Of a stretch of 64,000 bases of DNA, positions 41,642-51,515 are shown piece by piece (position 1 is the stretch's first letter; each line of letters begins with the position of its first letter). Under the pieces are notes generated by a model. The model saw only the letters and a program-made list of their open reading frames with translations. It did not search any database and was not told the DNA's origin. The stretch is from Streptomyces lincolnensis (GTDB lineage: Bacteria > Actinomycetota > Actinomycetes > Streptomycetales > Streptomycetaceae). A program made the position numbers and the translations under genes. The stretch spans positions 124,001 to 188,000 of the forward strand of contig NZ_JAIHON010000010.1 of the NCBI RefSeq assembly GCF_021173675.1, read 5' to 3'.

Positions 41642-41898
41642 TGGCTGACAAGCCGGTGGAGCCGCGGGCTGCGTCCCCGGACACCCCCGTGCCGGCAATG
41701 GCGTGCTGATCGTGGACGAGGCCGGCTTCCTGAAGAAGGGCACCGCCTCAGTCGGCGTGCAGCGGCAGAACACCGGCACCGCGGGCCGGACCGAGGGATG
41801 CCGAACCCTGGCATCCGTGTCCTCGCACCGCACCGCACCGCACCGACCGGCTGGAAGGACCCCAAAACCAGGGTGCGCAGGCGCCGTTGCGGTGAAGA

Positions 41899-42726
41899 AT
41901 GGCAACCGTGACGAACGAGGGCTCCTCCATCGACCCGGCCGAACCCAGCATCGCCCGTGTCTACGACTACCTGCTCGGCGGCAAGGACAACTACGCCGTG
42001 GACCGGAAGATCGGGGACGTGTTCAAGCGCGACCTGCCCGGTTCCGTGGCCATCGCCTTCGCCAACCGCGCGGCCCTGACCCGGGCGGTCAGGGAGATCG
42101 CGAAGACCACCGGTATCCGGCAGTTCATCGACCTGGGCAGTGGCCTGCCGACCGCCGACAACGTCCACCAGGTCGCGCAGCGGCACGCTCCCGAGTCCCG
42201 GGTCGTCTACGTGGACATCGACCCCCAGGTGTTGGTCCACGGCCGCGCGCTGCTGGAGAACAACGACCGGACCCGCGTCGTCGCGGTCGACGTACGCGAC
42301 CCCGAAGGCATCCGCACGCACCCCGACACCGTCGACCTCATCGACTTCACTCGTCCCGTGGCCGTCATCCTCAGCGCCATCCTCCACCACGTCAACGATG
42401 ACGAGGACCCGGCCGGCATCGTCCGCTACTGGCGCGACCACGTCCCCTCCGGAAGCTACTTCTTCGTCAGCCACTTCCGCTCCGGCAACAACCCGGAGAC
42501 CGCGGAAGCCGAGAAGGTCCTCCAGCGGACGTTCGGCCGCGGTCGGTGGCGCACGGACGCGGAAATCGCCTCCCTGCTGGACGGCCTGGAGATTCTCGAC
42601 CCCGGGGTCGTCCCCGCGTCCCTGTGGCGTCCCGACGAGACCGACAACGCGTGGGGGAGGGGCGACAGACGAGAACTCACGGTCTGGGAACACCTCATCG
42701 CCGCCGGACTGGCCCGGAAAGCCTAG
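41899..42726 (+). CDS. SAM-dependent methyltransferase of the actinobacterial DUF574 type
   Basis: 275 residues. N-terminal signature PSIARVYDYLLGGKDNYAVDR (about 16-36), then the SAM-binding strand IRQFIDLGSGLPT (about 74-86), VVYVDIDPQVLVHG, VAVILSAILHHVNDDEDP and a SHF motif. This family is much expanded in Streptomyces; substrates are unknown. It is on the plus strand, without obvious operon partners; relics follow. Confidence 0.9.
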   Translation: MATVTNEGSSIDPAEPSIARVYDYLLGGKDNYAVDRKIGDVFKRDLPGSVAIAFANRAALTRAVREIAKTTGIRQFIDLGSGLPTADNVHQVAQRHAPESRVVYVDIDPQVLVHGRALLENNDRTRVVAVDVRDPEGIRTHPDTVDLIDFTRPVAVILSAILHHVNDDEDPAGIVRYWRDHVPSGSYFFVSHFRSGNNPETAEAEKVLQRTFGRGRWRTDAEIASLLDGLEILDPGVVPASLWRPDETDNAWGRGDRRELTVWEHLIAAGLARKA

Positions 42727-42901
42727 TCATTCCGGCCCTGGCGAGCCGATGCCGCGGCCTGGCCTTCGTCGGGGGCGGGCGCCTTCCCGCCTCCGAGGCG
42801 GCATCCCGCTTCTGGGGCTCCCCCGTGGACCAGTCGACGGGCGTCGGACAGGCCGTGTCCTGGGCCCGGGAAAGCCTGGCAGCCGCGGATCGGGAGAACT
42901 C

Positions 42902-43069
42902 GTGAGGGCGGGCTTCTTCGTGGCCACCTCCTCCACCAGCTGGCCGCACATGGAGCGGGTGAGCCGCTTCGCCGTCAACGTCCTGGCGGCCGGCCAGGAC
43001 GACCTGTGCGCCCGCTTCGCCCGCTCGGGAGGAGACAAGTGCGCGGGACGGCCGGGTCGCCACCCTTGA
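42902..43069 (+). pseudogene. Flavin reductase-like FMN-binding domain relic
   Basis: A 55-codon frame from GTG 42902 reads GFFVATSSTSWPHMERVSRFAVNVLAAGQ, then DDLCARFARSGGDKCAG. This is the central part of flavin reductase-like FMN-binding proteins (FAVNVLAxxQ..LCxxFAxSGxDKF). Both ends are missing. The bases at 42727-42901 and 43070-43305 show nothing I can identify. Confidence 0.6.
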
Positions 43070-43305
43070 GGAACCGCGCCCGGCGCCGGGCGGGCGTTGG
43101 TCTTCCACGGCAATGGCCTGCGCGCGCTGTCATCAGAAGGAGACGACGACTGACTGATGCAGGAACGTGGCCGTGGCGAGCGCCGCGATCCCGCTGCCTC
43201 GCAGAAGCCTGGTCGGTGGACAGTCACCGGCCGGGCCAGTGCTCACCGCAGAGTCAGGCCGGGGGAGAGTCCACCGTCGGGCCGCTGCTTTCGGCAGGAG
43301 GCCGA

Positions 43306-43677
43306 CTACCGGGGGCCGCCGCGCCATGGCGGGGCCGCCGTCCGGTGGCCGTGGTGGCCGGCGCGGGTCGCCTTGTCGGTCCGACGGCGCAGCCGGTCCT
43401 GGAGCTGGTCGACGACTTCACGGTCGGTGGCCCCTTCGGCGAGCACGACGACCTCACGCCGTCCGACGCGCAGGGTCACCGCGGCCGACCATGGACGGTC
43501 CGCGTGGTGAGCGGCCGCTTTTGCGATCCGCACTTCGCCGGTGACGAGGGGCAGCCCGGGCCGATCGACGATGGCGTCGATCTTCGTGCGGGCGTACGCC
43601 AGGGTCTCCTCGTCCACCTCGCCGTCCGCACGCACCAACACGCTGGGAGTGGTGGTCCGGGTGGCATTGCCGGTCAT
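43306..43677 (-). pseudogene. HPF/RaiA-type ribosome-associated protein, N-terminal domain only
   Basis: 123 codons from ATG 43677. Residues about 12-95 resemble the N-terminal ribosome-binding domain of the actinobacterial hibernation-factor-like proteins found in stress islands (VDEETLAYARTKIDAIVDRPGLPLVTGEVRIAKAA, RPWSAAVTLRVGRREVVVLAEGATDREVVDQLQDRL). Family members in this context are about twice as long; here the sequence after RRRTDKATRAG is a low-complexity tail, so the C-terminal part seems lost by frameshift or deletion. It may still be functional as a single domain. It lies 40 bp downstream of the flavohaemoglobin gene. Confidence 0.55.
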
Positions 43678-43717
43678 GTCGGTTCCTCTCCAGGAAGTGC
43701 GGTGGGACGTCCGACGG

Positions 43718-44932
43718 TCAGGCCGCCGGGCCGGGCAGCCACAGGTCGGGGCCGAAGACCTCGTAGCGGATGCGCTGTGCCGGAACTCGGGCGCGCAGCA
43801 GCTGTGCGCGGACGTCGCGCATGAACGGCAGCGGGCCGCACAGGAACACCGTGGCGCCTTTGGGCAGTTCGATGCCCTCGAGGTTCATCAGGCCCGCGCG
43901 GGCGCCGGGCTCCTCCGGGCCGGGCTGCTCGTACCAGAAGACCGCGTGGGCGTGCGGCAGTTGCCCGGCCAACTCGGTCGTCTCCGTGCGCAGGGCGTGG
44001 TCGGCGGGCGACCGGTCGGCGTGCAGGACCAGCACCGGGCGGGCGGAACCGAGGGCGGCGAGGTGGGCCAGGATGCTGGTCATCGGGGTGCCGCCGATGC
44101 CCGCGGAGACCAGGACGACCGGAGTGGTGGCATCGGCCGGGTCGTCGAGGAAGACGTCGCCGAAGGGAGCGGAGAGCGTCAGGTCGTCGCCCTCGTGAAC
44201 GTGCTCGTGCAGCAGGTTGGAGACTTCGCCGTCCGGTGCTCCGGACGCCCCGGAGATCCGCTTGACGGTGATGCGCCGCAGCTCCCCGCCCGGGTCGGAG
44301 GACAGGCTGTACTGGCGCAGCTGGTGTACTCCATCGGGCATGCGCAGGCGCACGCTGACGTACTGGCCAGCCCGCGCCTGTGGCGCCGGCTGTCCGTCGG
44401 CCGGGCGGAGCAGAAAGGACACCACGTTCGGAGTCTCGGTCCGGCGCTCGACGACCGTCCACGGCCGCCAGATCTGGCCGGGCTCCACCCCCGCGTCCTG
44501 GTACAGACGGGCCTCCCGGCCGATCAGGGCACCGGCCATCAGCCAGTACACCTCGTCCCAGGCGGCCGCCACCTCCGGGGTGACCGCGTCGCCGAGCACC
44601 TCGGCTATCGCGCCGAAGAGGTACTTGTGCACGATCGTGTACTGGTCGTCGGTGACCCCGACGGCGGCGTGTTTGTGCGCGATCCGATCCAGCAGGACGT
44701 CCGGGCGCGTGCCCGGCGTCTCGAGCATCGCAGTCGCGAACCCGGCGATCGAGCCGGCCAGCGCGCGGCGCTGGGCTCCGCTGGCCTGATTGCCGCGGTT
44801 GAACATCCCGTCGAGCAGCTCAGGCCGGTCGCGGAACATCGTGCCGTAGAAGCGTGTCGTGATCTCGTCGAGTGCTCCGGCCACGGCGGGCAGGGTGGCA
44901 CGGACCACGGCGGCGGATTCTGCGGACAGCAT
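43718..44932 (-). CDS. hmp: Flavohaemoglobin (nitric oxide dioxygenase)
   Basis: 404 residues from ATG 44932. Globin domain about 1-135: distal Tyr in TRFYGTMF, proximal His in DRIAHKHAAVGV. FAD domain about 150-260 (AGQYVSVRLRMPDG, LRQYSLSSDP) and NAD domain about 265-400 (VLVSAGIGGTPMTSILAHL, FLCGPLPFMRDVRAQLL). It oxidises NO to nitrate with O2 and NAD(P)H, protecting against NO formed beside nitrate reduction. A perfect box (45051-45066) lies about 120 bp upstream. The HPF-like gene follows in the same direction. Confidence 0.93.
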   Translation of the reverse strand: MLSAESAAVVRATLPAVAGALDEITTRFYGTMFRDRPELLDGMFNRGNQASGAQRRALAGSIAGFATAMLETPGTRPDVLLDRIAHKHAAVGVTDDQYTIVHKYLFGAIAEVLGDAVTPEVAAAWDEVYWLMAGALIGREARLYQDAGVEPGQIWRPWTVVERRTETPNVVSFLLRPADGQPAPQARAGQYVSVRLRMPDGVHQLRQYSLSSDPGGELRRITVKRISGASGAPDGEVSNLLHEHVHEGDDLTLSAPFGDVFLDDPADATTPVVLVSAGIGGTPMTSILAHLAALGSARPVLVLHADRSPADHALRTETTELAGQLPHAHAVFWYEQPGPEEPGARAGLMNLEGIELPKGATVFLCGPLPFMRDVRAQLLRARVPAQRIRYEVFGPDLWLPGPAA

Positions 44933-45050
44933 GGAGCCTCCCGGACAGGGCTGATGAGGGGGAAGGGGCCGCATCCAAGGAGGGCGGCTCCGTCTTGTGT
45001 ATCAGGCACCGGGCCAGGTTTCGGCGAGGTTCCGCGGCCCTGGGCGAAGA

Positions 45051-45066
45051 GGGGCCGAACGGCCCC
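45051..45066. promoter_or_regulatory. OsdR/DevR-type palindrome upstream of the flavohaemoglobin gene
   Basis: GGGGCCGAACGGCCCC, perfect 7-bp arms around AA. It lies 119-134 bp upstream of the start at 44932. A further partial match (GGCCCCATGGGGGGTCCC, 45084-45101) lies beyond it. Confidence 0.6.
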
Positions 45067-45204
45067 ACCGACTCGGGCGCATCGGCCCCATGGGGGGTCC
45101 CGAAAGGAGGGGCGCGCGGAGCTCAGCAGCAGTGCGCAGACCTGGGGTGCGCTTCATTCGAGTGTCGATGCACGGGGTGACGTACCGCACGGTGTGCCCT
45201 TGCA

Positions 45205-45597
45205 TCAGTTCGCGACGACGGTCGCGGACGTACCGGCCAGAGCCCCGCTCAGGTGGGAGTGGAGCTCGAAGACACCCGCCAGGCCCACGGCGCGCAGGAT
45301 CCGCCGGAAGCCGGCGCTGTCGGTGACCAGCCTCAACCGTCCGTACTGTGCCTCGGTTCGGTTCCGTGCCCGGCACAGGACTCCCAGGCCGGTGCAGTCG
45401 ATGAAGGCCGTGGAGCGCAGGTCCAGCACCAGATCGGGGCGCGGGTCGGCGGTCAGGGTGTCCAGGCGGGCCGCCAGGGGCGGCGCGGTGAGGATGTCGA
45501 TCTCGCCACGCAGCTCCACGACAGTGGTTTCACCGACAGGGTGTTCCGTGATGTGAGGCGTGGACCTGCAGTCAATTCCGGACATGGGATGAGACAA
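45205..45597 (-). CDS. STAS-domain anti-sigma-factor antagonist-like protein
   Basis: 130 residues from ATG 45597 (an internal ATG at MSGIDCRST is an alternative start). STAS fold: TVVELRGEIDILTAPPLAARLD, then the phosphorylatable-serine-region equivalent AFIDCTGLGVLCRARNR, where the usual Ser is replaced by Thr or Cys (DCTGLG). These proteins control sigma factors by partner switching. The PAS/SpoIIE phosphatase at 60560 is the kind of enzyme that could act on such a protein, which is inference. A long palindrome lies 22 bp upstream. Confidence 0.85.
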   Translation of the reverse strand: MSHPMSGIDCRSTPHITEHPVGETTVVELRGEIDILTAPPLAARLDTLTADPRPDLVLDLRSTAFIDCTGLGVLCRARNRTEAQYGRLRLVTDSAGFRRILRAVGLAGVFELHSHLSGALAGTSATVVAN

Positions 45598-45618
45598 CAG
45601 GGTAAAGCGAGGTGACGG

Positions 45619-45636
45619 TAGGGCCGGTCGGCCCTA
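45619..45636. promoter_or_regulatory. OsdR/DevR-type palindrome upstream of the STAS gene
   Basis: TAGGGCCG-GT-CGGCCCTA, 8-bp arms. It is 22 bp upstream of ATG 45597, so it would overlap the core promoter or leader rather than sit at the usual activator distance. Confidence 0.5.
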
Positions 45637-45873
45637 CTGCCCGGGTCCCACGCAGGTGCCGCGCGCCGGGCGAGATGAGGCGGCCGCCCGGCCCAGCGAC
45701 ACCAGTACCTCGCCGGAGGCCGAGCCCAGTTGGGGATCCATGGCGCCCTCCTTCCGAGCCCCACGCGGCTCAGGCCGGCCGGCGAGCACGCGCGAGGCCG
45801 GCGTCGTGGTCATCGGCGCGCCGGTGTGTCTCCGCCGCACAGTTCACGGTGGTTCACACCTGCCGTGTCCAGG
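45637..45873. other. Intergenic region without a supported gene
   Basis: Between the STAS palindrome and the end of the cupin gene. A leftward frame (about 45634-45840) is open but shows no recognisable domain and no good start; I see nothing else. Confidence 0.4.
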
Positions 45874-46239
45874 TCACCGACCCATGTGACGCGCCGCGGA
45901 GGGGACCCCGGATCCGGACGGTTCCGGGGCGGGGAGCATGGTCAGCAGCATGACGCTGGGCTCGGTCGCCCGTACGGTGTGCGGCAGTCGTGCGGGCAGG
46001 TGGATCCAGCTGCCCGGTGTCGCCTCGGTCTTCGCGTCGCCCAGGACGAGGTCGAGGCGACCGGAGACGACCTGGATGACCACGGGCAGGGCAGAGGTGT
46101 GCTCGGTCAGTTCCTGGCCGGCGGCGAAGGCGAAGCCGACCACGCGCAGGCGGTCGTCGCGGTACAGAACGCGGCTGAGGGTGCCGTCCTCCGGCACGGT
46201 CAGTTCGGCGGCCAGGTCGGTGATCACGGTGGCGGGCAT
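45874..46239 (-). CDS. Cupin-domain protein
   Basis: 121 residues from ATG 46239. A single small cupin barrel: LRVVGFAFAAGQELTEHTSALPVVIQVVSGRLDLVLGD, then TPGSWIHLPARLPHTVRATEPSVMLLTML. Metal-ligand candidates are His in TEHT and His in LPHTV; one of the usual first-motif histidines is absent. It follows the methyltransferase gene by 11 bp and is likely co-transcribed with it. The role is unknown. Confidence 0.82.
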   Translation of the reverse strand: MPATVITDLAAELTVPEDGTLSRVLYRDDRLRVVGFAFAAGQELTEHTSALPVVIQVVSGRLDLVLGDAKTEATPGSWIHLPARLPHTVRATEPSVMLLTMLPAPEPSGSGVPSAARHMGR

Positions 46240-46250
46240 GGGGTGCCTCC

Positions 46251-47096
46251 TCAGGCTCGGGTCGGGGTGGGGACGGCGAGCAGGCTGATCGCGCCGAGGT
46301 GAGCGCTGTGGCGTCGGAAGACATGGCGCATGTGCAGCACACGCCGTAGGGCGGAAGGATCCCGCAGTGCGCGGCCGGCGATGCGCAGGGCGGGGATCAG
46401 CCCTTCGTCGTCGATCAGCCGACGCGGTTCGAGCAGCGCCATCGGTGCGGTCTTCTGGGCGGTGACGGTGAACCCCTCGGTGATGAGGAGCTCGCTCCAG
46501 TCGCTGGGGGTCAGGGGGCGGGCGCCGACGTGGATGGCGTCCTGCAGGTCCGCGGTGATCCGGTCGGCGAGGGCCGGGTCGAGGTCGTCGGGCAGCAGGC
46601 ACAGTTCGTGGAGGGCGTAGCGGCCGGTGGAGCCGTCGAGGAGGCGGCGTGCTTCCCGTACGACGCGACGCTTGGCGGGGCAGGGCTGCATCGTCAGCAT
46701 CGCCTCGCCGTACACGACGGTGGCGCAACCGTCCGGCAGCCCGGTGGCCGCGGCGTCCGACCGTACGGCGCGTGCCTCGGTCGGGCCGGGGCCGGTGAGC
46801 GTGCTCAGCGTGGCCACGGCGGCGACGTCGCGGTCGACGGCGGTGTAGGCGGCCGGGCGGCGGGTGAGGGTCAGCCGGGCGGTGGCCCCGAGGTCGGCGG
46901 CCAGCTCCACCACCCGGTCTTCCGGATCCACCCCCAGGGCGTCCAGCATCCACCGGGTCAACTCCACACCGCCGGGGCGCAGGACGCGCTTGCCCAGGCG
47001 GGCGAGCAGCCAGTGGCCGGGCATGCGGGCGGCGTCCAGTCCGTCGCCGGGAAGGGAGATGTTCTGCTGCAGGGCCTGATCGTTGGTCGATGCCAT
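46251..47096 (-). CDS. Class I SAM-dependent methyltransferase
   Basis: 281 residues from ATG 47096. N-terminal region LPGDGLDAARMPGHWLLARLGKRVLRPGG, then a SAM-binding motif EDRVVELAADLGATARLTLTRRPAAYTAVDRDVAAV (about 60-95), DGCATVVYGEAMLTMQP and RRVVREARRLLDGSTGRYALHEL. It resembles small-molecule or MerR-like methyltransferases; the substrate is unknown. First gene of a two-gene operon with the cupin. Upstream are an iron-box-like palindrome (47132-47145) and two OsdR/DevR-type boxes (47167-47204). Confidence 0.82.
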   Translation of the reverse strand: MASTNDQALQQNISLPGDGLDAARMPGHWLLARLGKRVLRPGGVELTRWMLDALGVDPEDRVVELAADLGATARLTLTRRPAAYTAVDRDVAAVATLSTLTGPGPTEARAVRSDAAATGLPDGCATVVYGEAMLTMQPCPAKRRVVREARRLLDGSTGRYALHELCLLPDDLDPALADRITADLQDAIHVGARPLTPSDWSELLITEGFTVTAQKTAPMALLEPRRLIDDEGLIPALRIAGRALRDPSALRRVLHMRHVFRRHSAHLGAISLLAVPTPTRA

Positions 47097-47131
47097 GGTC
47101 GTGCCTCGCTCTCTGCCTGCGTTCGCGCTAC

Positions 47132-47145
47132 TTAGGTGAACCTAA
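47132..47145. promoter_or_regulatory. TTAGGTGAACCTAA palindrome, DtxR/DmdR iron-box-like
   Basis: 6-bp arms TTAGGT / ACCTAA around GA, 36 bp upstream of the methyltransferase start. It shares the TTAGG...CCTAA edges of DtxR-family iron boxes, but is shorter (14 rather than 19 bp), so the assignment is uncertain. Confidence 0.4.
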
Positions 47146-47166
47146 CTTCGAGTGATGGTGGGGTAC

Positions 47167-47204
47167 GGGGGCCGAACGTCCCGAATTGCGGGGCCCAGTG
47201 GGTC
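47167..47204. promoter_or_regulatory. Pair of OsdR/DevR-type boxes upstream of the methyltransferase-cupin operon
   Basis: GGGGGCCGAACGTCCC (47167-47182) and GGGCCCAGTGGGTC (47191-47204), centres about 23 bp apart, 71-108 bp upstream of the start at 47096. Confidence 0.5.
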
Positions 47205-47233
47205 AGTCATGGCGGGTGGACTCCGCGACGCTC

Positions 47234-47355
47234 CTACTCGTCGTGGAACAGGTCCGTGCCGAGACAGCGCTCTCCGGTGTCGGGCAGGGCCACGACCATC
47301 AGGGCGCTCTTGTTCTGCGGGCGGCTGGCGAGGGTGGGCGCTGCGTTGAGGGCGG
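47234..47355 (-). pseudogene. Cysteine synthase (CysK) C-terminal relic
   Basis: Read leftward: ALNAAPTLASRPQNKSALMVVALPDTG, then ERCLGTDLFHDE and TAG at 47236-47234. This matches the C-terminal end of O-acetylserine sulfhydrylase (ALxxAxxLAxRPEN...IVVxLPDxGERYLxTxLF). Only about 40 codons remain, without the PLP lysine. The usual Tyr of GERY is Cys here. Confidence 0.6.
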
Positions 47356-47393
47356 CCGCCGCCGGTGGTCGACGACAGAGGCGGCGGCCGCCG

Positions 47394-47439
47394 GCGCGAG
47401 AACCCCGCGTGGCTCCCCAAGCGCACGGGGTTCTCGCGC
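47394..47439. terminator. 14-bp inverted repeat
   Basis: GCGCGAGAACCCCG and CGGGGTTCTCGCGC, perfect 14-bp arms around an 18-base loop. Just upstream are two GGCGGCCGCC palindromes (47351-47360 and near 47383-47392). It lies behind the cysK relic; it could be a terminator of the nar operon side or a rearrangement scar. Confidence 0.5.
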
Positions 47440-47770
47440 GGATCGTCCTCACGGGCCCTGGGGCGTGCGGGAGTTCGCCCCAACTTGAACCGGCCGCGGG
47501 GACGAGGGACCGGGGCCTGCGGACCGTTCGCGTGACTGCGGACCCTGGTTTCCCTGCTGGTTCGGTTGTCGTGGGGGCCCGGGGGCTGGGGGCCGTGGCC
47601 AGGTCTTTGGTTGGACGCCGAGGAGTCCTGGCTTGTCTGTTCGAATCCTAAAGGGCGTCAGGAGCGTGGCGCCAGCACGCGATTCGGCCTGCTCGACCCG
47701 CCGCCTGTGCCACCGTCACCTGTCACAACCTGCCAGTTCATTGCTTACCGCCCTCGGGTCCGCCGGCCGG
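47440..47770. other. Gene-free interval before the VKOR stop
   Basis: About 330 bp between the inverted repeat and the end of the VKOR gene. No frame with recognisable similarity. It contains GTTCGAATCC (near 47638), reminiscent of a tRNA T-loop, but no cloverleaf can be drawn. Confidence 0.4.
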
Positions 47771-48406
47771 TCAGAGCAGGCCGCTCCAGTAGGGCCAGAA
47801 GCGGGTGAGGACGAGCAGGGCAATCACCCCGTACCAGGCGCCGAGGAGCATCCAGTGGGTGTCCCGGACCACCTCCAGCACACCGCGGGGCACCGGGATG
47901 ATCCTCTCTTCCAGGGAGCGCACGGTGACGTACCAGAACAGGGCGATGGTGACGACCCAGACGACAGCGCAGTAGGGGCAGAGCTTGTTGAGTACGTAGA
48001 GCGACTGCAGGATCAGCCAGTGGACGAAAGCCACCGCCGCCAGCGCCCCGGCGTTCAGCGCCAGCCACAGCCGGCGGTGCAGGCGCGCACCCGAGAGCAC
48101 GGCGACGCCCAAGGCGACCACGGCGGCGAAGGCGCCCAGTCCGAGCAGCATGTTGGGGAAGCCGAACAGGCTGCCCTGCGGGCTCGACATGACGCTGCCG
48201 CAGCCCACCACGGGACTGATGTTGCACGGCGGCTGGTAGGCGGGGTCGCGCAGGAGCCGCCAGTCGTCCACGGTGAGCTGGAAGGAGGCGAGCCAGCCGA
48301 CGGTGCCGGTGACGACCATCACCCATCCCGTGCGGCGGCCCGTGCCGACCGCCCGGGGGCGCCGGGCGGTCAGCGCGTCCGGTGCCGGCACGGGTTCGTG
48401 GCTCAT
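47771..48406 (-). CDS. Vitamin K epoxide reductase (VKOR) family protein, fifth gene of the nar operon
   Basis: 211 residues from ATG 48406. Four to five membrane helices (about 27-45, 83-105, 112-135, 140-165 and 185-205). The VKOR cysteines are present: the outer pair in CNISPVVGCGSVMSS (about 61-75) and the active CPYC (about 143-146). VKOR proteins oxidise DsbA-type thioredoxins using menaquinone. The ATG overlaps the narI stop (ATGA), so it is the last gene of narGHJI-VKOR. Coupling of disulfide formation or quinone redox to nitrate respiration is inference from position. Confidence 0.88.
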   Translation of the reverse strand: MSHEPVPAPDALTARRPRAVGTGRRTGWVMVVTGTVGWLASFQLTVDDWRLLRDPAYQPPCNISPVVGCGSVMSSPQGSLFGFPNMLLGLGAFAAVVALGVAVLSGARLHRRLWLALNAGALAAVAFVHWLILQSLYVLNKLCPYCAVVWVVTIALFWYVTVRSLEERIIPVPRGVLEVVRDTHWMLLGAWYGVIALLVLTRFWPYWSGLL

Positions 48407-49185
48407 GCGGCTCGCCCGGAGCCGGAGGCCGACCGGGTCCGGCCCCCGGTCGTCGGGGCAGAGACCGGGGCGGAGCGTCGCCGGTAGACCAGGTACGGAC
48501 GGGCCAGATAACCGATCGGCGCGCTCCACACATGCACCAGCCGGGTGAACGGCCAGGCCGCGAAGAGCAGGAAGGCGCTCAGGGCGTGCAGCTGGAACAG
48601 CAGCGGGGCCCCGGCGATCGCCTCGGGCTGCGGCTGGAGGACGAACAGGCCGCGGAACCAGACGGAGACGGTGGAGCGGTAGTCGTAGCCGGCGCCGAAC
48701 ACGTTGTGGGCGGCGGTGGCGGTGATGCCCAGCACGACGGTGGCGGACAGCAGCGGGAAGAGGACTTTGTCGCTGCGGTCGGTGCCGAGCCGGATCCGGC
48801 GGGTCAGCAGGCGGCGGGCGCAGAGCATGCCCAGCCCCGCGACCATGGCGACGCCCGCCACCGAGCCCGCCCAGACGGCCGTGGTGTGGTACGCGTGTTC
48901 GGTGATGCCGACGGCTTCGGTCCATGAGTCGGGGACGGCCAGGCCCACCACATGCCCGGCGATCACCATGAACGCGCCCACGTGGAACAGCGGGCTGCCG
49001 AAGCGCAGCCACCGGTGTTCGAGGAGCTGGGTGGTGCGGGAGGTCCAGCCGAACTGGTCCTGGCGGTAGCGCCAGACGTGCCCGACCACGAACACGGCGA
49101 GGCAGATGTAGGGAACGGCGACCCACAGCAGGAGGTCGGCGCCGCTCGTGGACGCGGCGGCCAGAGAGGCGGGTGCGGCGTTCAT
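48403..49185 (-). CDS. narI: Respiratory nitrate reductase gamma subunit (cytochrome b)
   Basis: 260 residues, about five membrane helices, with haem-ligand histidines in FHVGAFMVIAGHVVGL (about 54-70) and QLHALSAFLLFAAWPFTRLVHVW (about 195-220). It takes electrons from menaquinol at the membrane and passes them to NarH. It overlaps narJ and the VKOR gene by 4 bp each. The N-terminal 20 residues are longer than in E. coli NarI. Confidence 0.93.
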   Translation of the reverse strand: MNAAPASLAAASTSGADLLLWVAVPYICLAVFVVGHVWRYRQDQFGWTSRTTQLLEHRWLRFGSPLFHVGAFMVIAGHVVGLAVPDSWTEAVGITEHAYHTTAVWAGSVAGVAMVAGLGMLCARRLLTRRIRLGTDRSDKVLFPLLSATVVLGITATAAHNVFGAGYDYRSTVSVWFRGLFVLQPQPEAIAGAPLLFQLHALSAFLLFAAWPFTRLVHVWSAPIGYLARPYLVYRRRSAPVSAPTTGGRTRSASGSGRAA

Positions 49186-49969
49186 CGGAGGCCTTCCCTA
49201 CGGTTGGTCGCAGCGGGTGGCACATACGTCGGCGCGGCGGGCACGGGCGGCACGAAGGTGCCCGGCGGCGCGAACTCGCCGTCCCCGTAGGTGCCGTAGG
49301 GGTCGAGGCCGACCTCCTCGTTGGGCGGGCCCTCGGCGGCGAGCCGGGCCACCGCCGCGCGGTCGGCCTCGGTGGGCGGCGGCAGCAGGGTGAGCAGTGC
49401 GGCCAGGACGTGCCGGTAGGGGGAGTCGGCGTCGGTCAGCGCCCGGTGGATCAGCTCAAGGCCGCGCCGGTGCTGGCGCAGCGGAGCCTCGCCACCCCCC
49501 GGGCCCACAAGGGCGGCGAATTCCAGGACGACCGGGAGGTGGTCGGGCAGTTCTCCCCCGTCGGTGTTCCAGCCCGTGGCCTTGTACCGCTGGTTCAGGG
49601 TGAGCAGGGCCATGCCGCGGCGGCGGGTGTCGCCGTGCAGGTAATAGGTGAGGTAGAGGCTGCTCTTGCGGCGCAGGTCGAACATCTCGACGTAGTGCCG
49701 CTCCAGCGCCTCGGGATCCTGGTCGGCGAACCAGTCGGTGAACCGGGCCAGGTGCCGCGCGCCTGGCGTGGCCGGAAGGGCCTTGACGACGGCTGTCAAC
49801 TCCGTGCGTGCAGCGGTCAGTTCGGAGTCGGGGTACTGCAGGAGCAGCGACACGAGCCGCAGTATCAGGGCTCGGCCCGCCGTCTCCTCGGGTGTGAGAC
49901 GGGCCGGGCGGCGTACGGCTGCCCGGACTCGGGTGCGGACGAGGGCGGGGATCGATGCGGGCTGCGGGC

Positions 49970-49973
<4 letters not shown>
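49182..49973 (-). CDS. narJ: Nitrate reductase assembly chaperone
   Basis: 263 residues. The NarJ/TorD helical core covers about 30-190: LILRLVSLLLQYPD, LARFTDWFADQDPEALERHYVEMFDLRRKSSLYLTYYLHGD, RRRGMALLTLNQRYKATGW, ELPDHLPVVLEFAAL. It guides molybdenum cofactor insertion into NarG and is not part of the mature enzyme. The last about 70 residues (GPPNEEVGLDPYGTYGDGEFAPPG...) form an extended proline- and glycine-rich tail. Overlaps narH and narI by 4 bp. Confidence 0.93.
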
Positions 49974-51514
<1,541 letters not shown>

Positions 51515-51515
51515 G

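Noticed and set aside
45634..45840. Small leftward frame before the STAS gene
   Set aside because: No recognisable domain, no conserved-looking core, and part of it runs through the palindrome region.
47600..47665. Possible tRNA (TTCGAATCC T-loop-like string with GACGCC/GGCGTC ends)
   Set aside because: Only about 47 bases between the paired ends, no T-stem pairing and no anticodon arm. A tRNA-derived attachment site was considered but no second copy is seen.
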